DNA from: Pseudodesulfovibrio sp. S3
GTDB taxonomy: Bacteria; Desulfobacterota; Desulfovibrionia; Desulfovibrionales; Desulfovibrionaceae
Assembly: GCF_004025585.1 (NCBI RefSeq)
Contig: NZ_QTZO01000009.1
Location: 1 to 64,000, forward strand
DNA length: 64,000 bases
Direction: 5' to 3'
Positions 17,532 through 25,272 of the stretch are shown piece after piece. The position numbers and the translations under genes were made by a program. The notes below the pieces were generated by a model that ran no database searches, had not been told where the DNA came from, and was given only the letters and a program-made list of their open reading frames with translations. How positions within the stretch are numbered: position 1 is the stretch's first letter; each line of letters begins with the position of its first letter.

Positions 17532-17574
17532 CCTTTAATGAACACGTTCATATTATGAACATGTTCATTAAAGG
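17532..17574. promoter_or_regulatory. Tandem palindromic operator
   Basis: Two 14-base palindromes, ATGAACACGTTCAT (17538-17551) and ATGAACATGTTCAT (17555-17568), lie side by side. Together with flanking CCTTTA and TAAAGG they form one larger near-perfect dyad centred on 17553. The site is nine bases from the TetR start codon and overlaps its ribosome-binding site. Two repressor dimers could bind. The remaining bases up to 17764 hold no gene I can support. Confidence 0.75.
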
Positions 17575-17764
17575 AGTCATGAAAACCTGTCAAGCCGGTG
17601 TGCTGATAGCGAAATGCCTCACGACTCCTTGTTTCCGCCTTCAGACACACAGTCGATTTAGACACAACATTTTCCCTTTCCACCAGCAACAAATAGCACG
17701 CTATGTAATTTGATTTATTAAATGAGAATGGATCAACATGCTGTAATCACAGCCGTAAACTGTG

Positions 17765-18985
17765 TCATGATTTTAAAACGTCGAGAATCTCAATATTCGC
17801 AGCCTGCCAGGCAGGGTAGGCACCGGCGGCCACGCCGAGCAGACCGGAACCGACCAGGGTAGTTGCCAGGCTTCCTGAATCGATGAGAATCGGCAAGTCG
17901 GCCACTGAACAGCCAACCACCACGAGAACTACGGTCACGAGCACGCCCAGGCCACCGCCCACACCGGCCATAAGACCGGACTCGAAAAGAAACTGCCTGA
18001 CAATGTCCCTCCGGCGCCCACCCACAGCCCGACGCACTCCGATTTCCACGCGCCTGGCCCTGACCACCAGAATCATGATGGAAAGGATACCCATGCCCCC
18101 CACGGCAAAGGATATGGTCGATGTGATACCGCCCAGGGTCGTCATGAGATCAAGTGCCTGGCGTTGCAGCTTGATCGCATCCGAGGCGGACATGGCGCTG
18201 AAGTCATCGTCTTCACTCTCGTCGATATTATGCCGCTCCCGCATTATTGCTTCCACGGAACTGTTGACCATATCCAGGCTCGCATCTTTTGACAAACGCA
18301 AAAAGACACCACTGATCCACTGCTGGTTGCTGGCCCTGCGCATATAGGTGGTTATGGGAACAAGCATGATTTCGTCCTGGTCGACCCCGGATACGTCACG
18401 CCCTTTGACCTGCATGACGCCAAGAACCCGAAAACTGGCCCGGAACATGTAGACCTGCTGTCCCACAGCCCGTTCGGGATCGCCGAAAAGTCGCTCGGCT
18501 ATTTTGCGACCAAGCACACACACCTTGGTCCGGTCCCGCACGTCCTGCCAGTTGAAAAAATGACCAATATCAGCATAAAAGCTTCTTATATCTTCATAAT
18601 TCGGCCATGCAGCCATGACCTGCGCGTCTACGGCGGTGCCGTTGCCTCTGACAGGCATGGACTCGGAAACGTAGGGGGTTCCATCCAGTACGGACGGAAC
18701 GGAGTCTATCAGGGCCTGCGCATCCGATAGCATGAAATTGCGTTTGACGCCGGACAATCGTATGCCGCCGCCACGGGTGAATCGCACTCTTCCCGCCATG
18801 ACCGCAAACAGGTTCGGACCGAGCTTCTCCGTTTCCATTTCAGCCTGCTTCACCATAATTTCGGAAACATGCTGCACACCGGTAAAAGCCAACGCGCCAA
18901 GAAACACTCCGAGCATGGCTAGAATCGCCCTCAATTTATGCGCAGATAGAGAAGAGAGTGCTATGCGAAAATTGAGCGGCAGCAT
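17765..18985 (-). CDS. MacB/FtsX-type ABC transporter permease
   Basis: This 406-residue protein has the MacB periplasmic core domain layout: one N-terminal helix (LRAILAMLGVFLGALAF), a large periplasmic domain, then three C-terminal helices of the FtsX fold (about 285-400), including VRARRVEIGVRRAVGGRRRDI. Proteins like this work with an ATPase (MacB-N or LolD type) in lipoprotein release or mechanical export. No ATPase gene is adjacent here. It is the last of a tightly packed minus-strand series that includes larE, larB, larC1 and DUF3431. Confidence 0.85.
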   Translation of the reverse strand: MLPLNFRIALSSLSAHKLRAILAMLGVFLGALAFTGVQHVSEIMVKQAEMETEKLGPNLFAVMAGRVRFTRGGGIRLSGVKRNFMLSDAQALIDSVPSVLDGTPYVSESMPVRGNGTAVDAQVMAAWPNYEDIRSFYADIGHFFNWQDVRDRTKVCVLGRKIAERLFGDPERAVGQQVYMFRASFRVLGVMQVKGRDVSGVDQDEIMLVPITTYMRRASNQQWISGVFLRLSKDASLDMVNSSVEAIMRERHNIDESEDDDFSAMSASDAIKLQRQALDLMTTLGGITSTISFAVGGMGILSIMILVVRARRVEIGVRRAVGGRRRDIVRQFLFESGLMAGVGGGLGVLVTVVLVVVGCSVADLPILIDSGSLATTLVGSGLLGVAAGAYPAWQAANIEILDVLKS

Positions 18986-19028
18986 GGGTTACCCCGTTTG
19001 TTTAACGATGACGAAGGCGGACACGATT

Positions 19029-19694
19029 TCATTCATAACTATCCTGATTCCAGTCCGTATTGCCATTGAAAACATGTTGCCAAAGGCGTTCGAAGGCATG
19101 TCCGGTATTGCGCTCATCCTGCGGATCGGCCTCTATGAGCTTCAGACAGAATTCATAGAACCGCTTTGGCCGCGTCCGAATCCGCTCACCCGTTACACAA
19201 AAGTTGCCCGTTGGCGCCCTGCTGATGATCTGAGCAGGCATCGGCGTATTGAAAAGTCGCGTAAAAATCTCGCCCACCGGGATATCTCGTCCCCATCCGG
19301 CCCATCGGCCCTGGTTTTCCGGTTTATGCAGGTCATGAGGGCGACCCAAGGCATCACACTTGAGCTTGAACCAGGCCAAACCCTTGAAGGGAACCATGCG
19401 ATCCGCAACATCTTCAAGTTGTAACCGCAAGGTTTCCACAGAAGCCCGGCCCTGATCATCAATATGATCAAAAGGGTCTCCCTGCAAAAAAACGTTCATG
19501 GGATTCAGTCGATCATACTCCCTGACCATGTGGGTGAAATAGGTATGAGCTTCCCTGCCAATATTCGGCAAAAAACAGGCAGTTATATCTTGATTACCAC
19601 CCTTGTCGTACACAACGTAATCATATCCCAACGCATCCGCCCAGGACACGTCCTCTTGGTACCTGGCTATGATCACCTTGACATTATCAGGCAT
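19029..19694 (-). CDS. DUF3431 domain protein
   Basis: This protein of about 221 residues has the DUF3431 pattern: VIIARYQEDVSWAD near the start, YDKGG, LPNIGREAHTYFTHMV, then VFLQGDPFDH. The fold resembles glycosyltransferase-like domains of eukaryotic and bacterial surface proteins; no activity is established. I use ATG 19694 because it puts the conserved strand at the N-terminus; the longer open frame upstream lies inside larC. The start overlaps the larC stop by eight bases, which implies translational coupling. Confidence 0.75.
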   Translation of the reverse strand: MPDNVKVIIARYQEDVSWADALGYDYVVYDKGGNQDITACFLPNIGREAHTYFTHMVREYDRLNPMNVFLQGDPFDHIDDQGRASVETLRLQLEDVADRMVPFKGLAWFKLKCDALGRPHDLHKPENQGRWAGWGRDIPVGEIFTRLFNTPMPAQIISRAPTGNFCVTGERIRTRPKRFYEFCLKLIEADPQDERNTGHAFERLWQHVFNGNTDWNQDSYE

Positions 19695-20463
19695 GTTTGT
19701 GGTTCCGTACCGGCTTGTCAACTTCAACCGACTCCAAAACAAATGCCCGTACAGATGTCGGCTGCGCATCCGAGGATCTTCCGCCCGATCCATAGCCGAC
19801 CGATAGTATGGAGCCCAAAGGCATGGAACCGAAGCCATCCGCAATAGTCCGCAAGATAGTCAGGCCGGTAGGGGTTGCCCGCTCCATGGCGCAGTCGGAG
19901 CCAAAGGTAATCAACCCCTGTGCCAGTTCCGCACAAGCCGGCGCAGGTACGGGCATTCTTCCGTGGGCGCAGTCCACGAACCCCGAACCGAGATCAACCG
20001 GGGAGACAATTACCTTTCCTATACCCAACGCCTCCAAAAGCACCATTGTTCCGCAAATATCCACAATAGTGTCCACAGCGCCGATCTCATGGAAATGTAC
20101 CTGCTCCAGGTCCACGCCATGCACCTTGGCTTCGGCTTCCCCCAATAGGCGCAAGGCTTGCATTGATCGCTGGGCAGCGTGTCCATCAATGCCGCTTTCT
20201 TCTATGATTTTGCGTATGTCTGAATAGTGTCTCAAAGGCTGGTCCTGCGTTTGAACCACATCGACATGGTTGGTCCTGATACCTGCAACCTGTTTCTCGG
20301 ACCAATGCAGCTCGAAACCAATGAGACCCAGACGGTCCAATTCCTGTTCGAGAAAGGCAAACCCCTTGCCCACCCCCTTCCATTCCTCCAGCGCATGGGC
20401 CAGAGAAGCGAGGAGCATATCACCGCTTACACCAGTAGAACAATCGAGGTACAATGTTTTCAT
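19687..20463 (-). CDS. larC: LarC1-only nickel insertion protein
   Basis: The 258 residues match the N-terminal half of LarC, the protein that inserts nickel into the pincer nucleotide cofactor of lactate racemase. Diagnostic segments are LDCSTGVSGDML at the start, VHFHEIGAVDTIVDICG, PVPAPACAELAQG and a final GYGSGGR. Full LarC has a further domain, LarC2, of about 130-150 residues, which carries the CTP-binding site. Here the frame stops at the domain boundary, and the next gene is DUF3431, not LarC2. GGAG supports the ATG at 20463. Either LarC1 works alone, or LarC2 is supplied from elsewhere. Confidence 0.82.
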   Translation of the reverse strand: MKTLYLDCSTGVSGDMLLASLAHALEEWKGVGKGFAFLEQELDRLGLIGFELHWSEKQVAGIRTNHVDVVQTQDQPLRHYSDIRKIIEESGIDGHAAQRSMQALRLLGEAEAKVHGVDLEQVHFHEIGAVDTIVDICGTMVLLEALGIGKVIVSPVDLGSGFVDCAHGRMPVPAPACAELAQGLITFGSDCAMERATPTGLTILRTIADGFGSMPLGSILSVGYGSGGRSSDAQPTSVRAFVLESVEVDKPVRNHKHA

Positions 20464-20472
20464 TAACTCCGC

Positions 20473-21222
20473 CTATGAGTGCCGGCTTACAGCCAACACA
20501 TTGATTTTATGCGCTAAAAAACCCGCCCCAAAGCCATTGTCGATGTTGACCACACCCACGCCCGGCGCGCAGGAGTTCATCATGGCGAGCAGGGCAGACA
20601 GTCCCTGAAAATTGGCACCATAGCCCACGCTGGTCGGCACCGCCACAATCGGCGGCCTGGCCATCCCCCCGATAACCGAGGGAAGGGCGCCTTCCATTCC
20701 GGCCACGGCAATAATCACGGACGCATCGTTCATCTCGTCCATGACCGAGAACAATCTATGGATACCGGCCACTCCGCAGTCATAATGCCGTTCAACCCGG
20801 CTCCCCAGGAACTCAGCAGTTCCAGCGGCTTCCTCGGCCACGGATTGATCGGAAGTCCCGGCCGACACCACAACGATCTTTCCGATCGGGTCTGCCGCAG
20901 GTTCACCCACGACCAACAAACGGGATTCGGCATCGAACAAGACCTTCACAACAGCGTTGACCGCCTGGAAATGCGCCGTATCCGCCCGCGTGCCCAAGAC
21001 CCTGCCGCTGTGCTTCGCCATATGCGCAAAGATGGATGCTACCTGCTGCGGAGTTTTCCCCTGGCAGTAAACAACTTCAGGTCCGCCGGTGCGCAACTCG
21101 CGGTGATGGTCTATCTTGGCACAACCAGCTTCAATAAAGGACCGTTCCAGCACCCCTTTCTTGAAGTCATCCCGAGATATCCTGCCTGCCTCGAAATCGT
21201 CCATCAATTGATCGAGACTCAT
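20473..21222 (-). CDS. larB: LarB, nickel-pincer cofactor biosynthesis carboxylase/hydrolase
   Basis: LarB carboxylates the pyridinium ring of nicotinic acid adenine dinucleotide and cleaves its phosphoanhydride. The C-terminal half has the PurE-like core (IVVVSAGTSDQSVAEEAAGTA, the GVAGIHRLF segment and VAGMEGALPSVIGGM). The N-terminal MSLDQLMDDFEAGRIS is typical. ATG 21222 is preferred over 21246 because AAGGAG precedes it, and the ATGA overlap with the larE stop suggests coupling. It lies nine bases ahead of larC. Confidence 0.9.
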   Translation of the reverse strand: MSLDQLMDDFEAGRISRDDFKKGVLERSFIEAGCAKIDHHRELRTGGPEVVYCQGKTPQQVASIFAHMAKHSGRVLGTRADTAHFQAVNAVVKVLFDAESRLLVVGEPAADPIGKIVVVSAGTSDQSVAEEAAGTAEFLGSRVERHYDCGVAGIHRLFSVMDEMNDASVIIAVAGMEGALPSVIGGMARPPIVAVPTSVGYGANFQGLSALLAMMNSCAPGVGVVNIDNGFGAGFLAHKINVLAVSRHS

Positions 21223-21980
21223 TGGCTCAACTCCTTGAAAAGGCATGATCGAAACCCGATCCTGACACTTAACGCCACGACATTATCACGGCTTACTTCA
21301 ATTATTTCAGAATACTGTGAAGAATACTCCACCGTTGCCACCAGATTGTCATGCCGGACTCGGACGATTGGTATCCCAAGCTGGTGAAGGAGGGATTCCA
21401 TGGCCTCAACCTGACTGAGACCGACAAGGGTCAACGGAGTGCCGGTAGAAATACGTGTGGCGAGACAGCTTTCAGAAGGGGTGTCCCAGCAGGGCAAGCC
21501 TCTGTCCCGTGCCACATTCCGGACTTGGGCCTTATTGAATCCCACCTCATAAAGTGGCGAATAAACTTGGAATTCCTTTGCTGCCTGCAATCCCGGTCGG
21601 TTCTGATCATCGTCAGCATTGGTTCCATCCAAGACCAGGCAATCCGTTCCGAATTCGGCCTGCATCCTCTGGAAGATATGCCGTTTGCAGTAATAGCAAC
21701 GCTTCTCCGAGTTTTCACTTATCTTTGGATCGGCCAATACCGCTGCCTCAATCAACCGGTGTTGCACGCCTAAATGCGCAGCCACCTCAATCGCGCGGGC
21801 ACGGTCAAGCACAGTGGTCATCTCACTCGCGACAGTAGCTGCTATGGTGCGCGCCCCCGCAGCTTCAAATGCGGCAGCCGCCACCAGTCCACTGTCAACG
21901 CCACCAGACAAGGCAACCAAGACGCGATCGTTTGCTTCTGCCTTTTTGCGGATATTAGAGACGAGTGATTCAAAGCCCAT
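21219..21980 (-). CDS. larE: LarE sulfur transferase, iron-sulfur type
   Basis: LarE is a PP-loop pyrophosphatase-like enzyme that adenylates and sulfurates the pyridinium dicarboxylate intermediate. The PP-loop SGGVDS is at residues 25-30. Three cysteines stand out: CYYC at 95/98 and Cys172 in TPSESCLATR. This three-cysteine set is the one associated with LarE enzymes that hold a [4Fe-4S] cluster, rather than the single sacrificial-cysteine type. It heads the lar genes and starts 31 bases after the MATE gene ends. Confidence 0.9.
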   Translation of the reverse strand: MGFESLVSNIRKKAEANDRVLVALSGGVDSGLVAAAAFEAAGARTIAATVASEMTTVLDRARAIEVAAHLGVQHRLIEAAVLADPKISENSEKRCYYCKRHIFQRMQAEFGTDCLVLDGTNADDDQNRPGLQAAKEFQVYSPLYEVGFNKAQVRNVARDRGLPCWDTPSESCLATRISTGTPLTLVGLSQVEAMESLLHQLGIPIVRVRHDNLVATVEYSSQYSEIIEVSRDNVVALSVRIGFRSCLFKELSQ

Positions 21981-22011
21981 GAACGGAGACTAGCCCAGCC
22001 CTGCTACAGGT

Positions 22012-23412
22012 TCAACGTTTTTCCCGGTGAACGTCGTGTTCTATGACTTCAATTGATTTCCACGCCCCCTTACGGAACCTGCTCCGAAAGGCGATTGCCA
22101 GGACCAGGACGTAAAAGAGCAGGCAGAGCCACGGGCCATGAATGCTTCTGACCTCCAAAGCGTTCAGCGCCAGTAGAGGAAAGACCATACAGGCCAAGGA
22201 GGCAGAGCCCATGACGATCATTGGATACCGCGTGTCACCGGCACCCTTGAGACCACCGATATACACTATAACCAGGGCGTCTATCACTGTGAACAGCGCT
22301 GCATAACGCATCAGAACCACACCCATCTCAAGAACCGGAGTGAATGCGATGCCGGCCTCGCCCCGAGCCCGAAACAAATTGAGAAGAAGCTCCGGTATGA
22401 GAATGAAGACAACCGCCATGAAGCACATGTAGGCCAATGCGAGGTGCAGGACTGACTTGGTGGAATACTCCGCCAATGCGGGGTTGCGGTCTCCCATAGC
22501 CTGGCCGACCATGATACTGGCCGCGATATGTAGCCCGATGGTCGGCAAAAATGCCAGATTATATATGGAGAAAACAGCATTGGTGGAAGCCAGCTCCACC
22601 GGACCGAAACGACCGACCATGAAGACGAAAAACGATATAGCAAAGATATCCAGGAAAAACTCCACGCCGCCCGGCAATCCGAAACGCAAATATCGCATCA
22701 ATGATTCGCGCTCCAGTTTCCAGGCAGTCCGTACACTGTATGTTATCTCGTTTTTCTTGGTAAAGATGAGCAGACTGTAACACACCACAGGAAGGGTGAA
22801 GCCTATTACCGTAGCGATTCCAGCGCCGACAATACCCATCTCGGGGAAGGGCCCCACCCCGTTAATCAGACAATAATCCATCGGAATATTGATAAAAATT
22901 GACGCGACACTGACCACCATGACCGTTTTGGTCAACCCGCGCCCAGAAAAGAAAGACGACATGCACAGGCCCACCAGGAACACGCCGCTCCCAAGCGTCA
23001 ATATACGAAAATATTGGATTTCCAGCGACTGGACCACCGCAGGGTGCCCTCCCAGGGCAAACAGAGGTTCAGCCAGGAACCACAAGGAGGCAAGAAACAA
23101 CCCTGAAGGCAAACAAAACCACAACCCCTGCCACAAGGCCATGCCCACCTTCTGGTGCTGGCAGGAGCCCGTATATTGCGCAATAAAGACCCCTGTGTAT
23201 TCTGCCATCCCCATGAAGAATGAAAGGAACAGAAAAGCGGCGATATTGGCAGGAACCGATGCCGCCAAAGCCTCCATGGAATAGTTGCCAAGGAAGATAC
23301 GATCAGTAAAAGTCATGACCGTCATGGAAATCATGCTGACGATCAGAGGCAAACCAATGACAAGGGCTTCTCTATACCCACCCTTATTATGCCAACGCTT
23401 CATTATATTCAT
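22012..23412 (-). CDS. MATE family multidrug efflux transporter
   Basis: This 466-residue protein has about twelve membrane helices in the MATE arrangement. Motifs include LPLIVSMISMTVMTFTDRIF at the start, NIPMDYCLINGVGPFPEMGI and GAGIATVIGFTL. Transporters of this type export cations or drugs against sodium or protons. GGAG eight bases before the ATG at 23412 supports the start. It is divergent from a MarR gene, and the shared promoter region has nested inverted repeats, so MarR probably controls it. It may share a transcript with larE and the genes behind it. Confidence 0.9.
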   Translation of the reverse strand: MNIMKRWHNKGGYREALVIGLPLIVSMISMTVMTFTDRIFLGNYSMEALAASVPANIAAFLFLSFFMGMAEYTGVFIAQYTGSCQHQKVGMALWQGLWFCLPSGLFLASLWFLAEPLFALGGHPAVVQSLEIQYFRILTLGSGVFLVGLCMSSFFSGRGLTKTVMVVSVASIFINIPMDYCLINGVGPFPEMGIVGAGIATVIGFTLPVVCYSLLIFTKKNEITYSVRTAWKLERESLMRYLRFGLPGGVEFFLDIFAISFFVFMVGRFGPVELASTNAVFSIYNLAFLPTIGLHIAASIMVGQAMGDRNPALAEYSTKSVLHLALAYMCFMAVVFILIPELLLNLFRARGEAGIAFTPVLEMGVVLMRYAALFTVIDALVIVYIGGLKGAGDTRYPMIVMGSASLACMVFPLLALNALEVRSIHGPWLCLLFYVLVLAIAFRSRFRKGAWKSIEVIEHDVHREKR

Positions 23413-23533
23413 ATATATACTCCAAAGTAGAATACTCTCTAGCTACGTTTGAACAAATGTCCAATCATTTATTTTAATACGGCTTTTCGCCTATTCAAAT
23501 GATTGCCAATCGCATGAGATTGTTTTTTTGTTA

Positions 23534-23565
23534 TTGTACAGCGTCATACAGCATGCTATACAATT
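23534..23565. promoter_or_regulatory. Candidate MarR operator in divergent promoter
   Basis: An outer dyad ATTGTA (23534-23539) / TACAAT (23560-23565) encloses an imperfect palindrome centred on GCATGC (TACAGCATGCTATA, 23547-23560). It lies upstream of the TTG-started MarR gene within the 183-base divergent region shared with the MATE gene. This is inference from position and symmetry. Confidence 0.5.
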
Positions 23566-23595
23566 ACCGGCATCAACTTGAAATAAGGGGTTTTT

Positions 23596-24069
23596 TTGAG
23601 CAACAACCCGGAACATCTCTTTTATTTTTCCCTCTCCAGATTTACACGCCTCTACACCAAAGGCCTGTCAAAACGACTGGAGCCCCACGGAATAAAACCC
23701 GGCTATCTGGAGATTCTGTTCCAGCTTTGGCAACAGGACAACGTGACCCAAAAAGAGCTCCTTGCCATGCTCGACATTGAACAGGCCACTTTGTCCAACA
23801 CTCTAAAACGGATGGAACGCGACGGCTTCTTGCTTTCTACCAGAAAACCGGGCGACCGCAGGTTGACGCAACTTCAACTGACGGATTCGGGGCGAGCCAT
23901 CCAGAAGGTCGTCTCGGCTTCCATCGATGACCTGCAAGCTACGGTAAACTCCGGACTGACAATCAATGATCGAAAATATTTTCGGCGAATACTCCATCAA
24001 ATGACCGAACAAGTGGCTTCCGATCTCGAAGAAGGGTGCCTTATCCTGTTTGATGAAGTCTCTGACTGA
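23596..24069 (+). CDS. MarR-family transcriptional regulator
   Basis: This 157-residue winged helix-turn-helix protein has the MarR DNA-binding core QKELLAMLDIEQATLSNTLK followed by the wing RKPGDRRLTQLQLTD, with a C-terminal dimerisation helix. The start codon is TTG at 23596, preceded by AAGGGG. It is divergent from the MATE transporter gene, a common repressor-target arrangement, and the dyad at 23534-23565 lies between the two. Confidence 0.88.
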   Translation: MSNNPEHLFYFSLSRFTRLYTKGLSKRLEPHGIKPGYLEILFQLWQQDNVTQKELLAMLDIEQATLSNTLKRMERDGFLLSTRKPGDRRLTQLQLTDSGRAIQKVVSASIDDLQATVNSGLTINDRKYFRRILHQMTEQVASDLEEGCLILFDEVSD

Positions 24070-24518
24070 CCCCTGAAATCTCCATAATCTTTTTCTACAA
24101 CCATCTACAATCTTTTTCCCAAGCAACTCACTCACATCAAATATTTACACTTGCTCATTTACTTTCCTGACACTCCAAGCATCAACAACCCCACGCAGAT
24201 TGTGCCCCTCATTACCAGTCCTTGACGAGTAAAACAAGCAAGATATCTTTAATATATCGGAATTAAACACTCTTTTGTTTCATTGCATTGGCTGCTCGCA
24301 AACCTCCCCGACAAATTTCAATTCATCCCGACCATGGGTATTGCCGGCAAGAAAATGTGTTCTTTGTGATTTTTTCCCATTATTTTTTCCAGTGATTTCT
24401 GCTATAGACTTCTCTAATGTTCAACAACGTCCTGTAATTATTTTTCATAGCCCTTTTCTAGATTTTTTCTAGAGTTTGTAGGACAACGTTGTACTTTGTT
24501 GACAATCTTTGACAGGCT
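24070..24518. other. AT-rich gene-free region with inverted repeats
   Basis: No convincing gene is present in these 449 bases. The right end is rich in symmetry: ACAACGTTGT (24483-24492) is a perfect palindrome, and a related AACGTCCTG half-site lies about 50 bases to the left. TTGACA at 24499-24504 resembles a -35 box. These probably form the control region of the HTH gene at 24519. Confidence 0.4.
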
Positions 24519-24527
24519 ATGTCAAAG
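24507..24527. promoter_or_regulatory. Inverted repeat over the start codon of the HTH gene
   Basis: CTTTGACA and TGTCAAAG are perfect eight-base arms around GGCTA, and the right arm begins within the ATG at 24519. A protein bound here, or an mRNA hairpin, would block translation or transcription start. Autoregulation by the HTH protein is a natural guess. Confidence 0.45.
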
Positions 24528-24809
24528 AATGAACATCATAGGTCAGAATGTGACAATATGGATAACTCAGATGTACCCAAGCCACCGACTCTGCTCACCG
24601 TGCGGGAAGTTGCGAACTTTCTACGGGTACACCAACGAACGGCTTACAGGCTGATCACAGGCGGGAGTATTCAGGCAATCAAGATCGGGAGCCAATGGAG
24701 AGTCCCCGAGAAGGCCCTGATTGAATTCATAGAGACTGGATGGAAGGATTGCGTATCCACTGAAAGGAAACAACCTGCATCCGATCAATTCAAACTTCCT
24801 TTTGATTAA
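24519..24809 (+). CDS. Excisionase-family helix-turn-helix protein
   Basis: This 96-residue DNA-binding protein has the MerR/Xis-type fold: LTVREVANFLRVHQRTAYRL followed by IKIGSQWRVPEKALIEFI (about residues 27-75). Proteins of this kind serve as excisionases or small regulators. No integrase, attachment site or phage gene is nearby, so regulation of its own operon is more likely. The ATG at 24519 sits inside an inverted repeat; an internal ATG at 24558 gives an 83-residue form that keeps the whole domain. The next gene starts 11 bases after this one's stop. Confidence 0.75.
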   Translation: MSKNEHHRSECDNMDNSDVPKPPTLLTVREVANFLRVHQRTAYRLITGGSIQAIKIGSQWRVPEKALIEFIETGWKDCVSTERKQPASDQFKLPFD

Positions 24810-24819
24810 GGAGAAATGC

Positions 24820-25224
24820 ATGTCGAAAAAAATGTTTAGCGGCCATGACGGAAACGATCCGATTCTCAATGTGAATCTGCCCAACGATTTCGGACAGGAT
24901 GTAGATGTCACTGGTCGCCTGATCGGCGAAGAGATGTACTTTGACGACAGCACCGGCATGTTGACCATGGAAAAACTTTACCGCGGTGAAGATGGGAAAC
25001 TTGCCTACGGTATCATTTCCGCCATTGGCCATGCCCGTGAACGACGTGCCTACCGGGTTGAAGAACGTGAAGATAGCTGCATTGTCACCAATGGCAGCCT
25101 GAGCCTCGAATTCAATTATGACGAACTGTTCGAACTGTTGGCGGTTGCCATGGAATCCGACAAGGAATCCAGCAGCAGCCAGGTCTGCGAGCAGGTCCGT
25201 CGAAAGTTGGCAGCCAACGAATAA
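24820..25224 (+). CDS. Conserved acidic hypothetical protein
   Basis: I do not recognise this 134-residue protein. AAGGAG six bases before ATG 24820 fixes the start. It is soluble and acidic, with alternating strands in the first 90 residues (for example VTGRLIGEEMYFDDSTGMLT) and a C-terminal helix. No signal peptide or metal motif is seen. It follows the HTH gene closely, so the two should be cotranscribed, and it may be the regulator's partner. Confidence 0.7.
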   Translation: MSKKMFSGHDGNDPILNVNLPNDFGQDVDVTGRLIGEEMYFDDSTGMLTMEKLYRGEDGKLAYGIISAIGHARERRAYRVEEREDSCIVTNGSLSLEFNYDELFELLAVAMESDKESSSSQVCEQVRRKLAANE

Positions 25225-25272
25225 TTTCATGCCCTTACCGGCATGAAAAAAGGGGCCTTATGGCCCCTTTTT
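25225..25272. terminator. Double-hairpin bidirectional terminator
   Basis: The first hairpin pairs TTTCATGCC with GGCATGAAA. The second pairs AGGGGCC (25251-25257) with GGCCCCT (25262-25268) and has A-runs on the left and T-runs on the right, so it can terminate both the plus-strand gene ending at 25224 and the convergent pfkA ending at 25272. Confidence 0.85.

Noticed and set aside
19029-19694. LarC2 made by frameshifting from larC
   Set aside because: The downstream sequence has the DUF3431 pattern (GREAHTY, LQGDPFDH), not LarC2 motifs.
24519-24809. Phage or integrated-element excisionase
   Set aside because: There is no integrase, attachment-site repeat or tRNA gene nearby; a regulator role is more likely.
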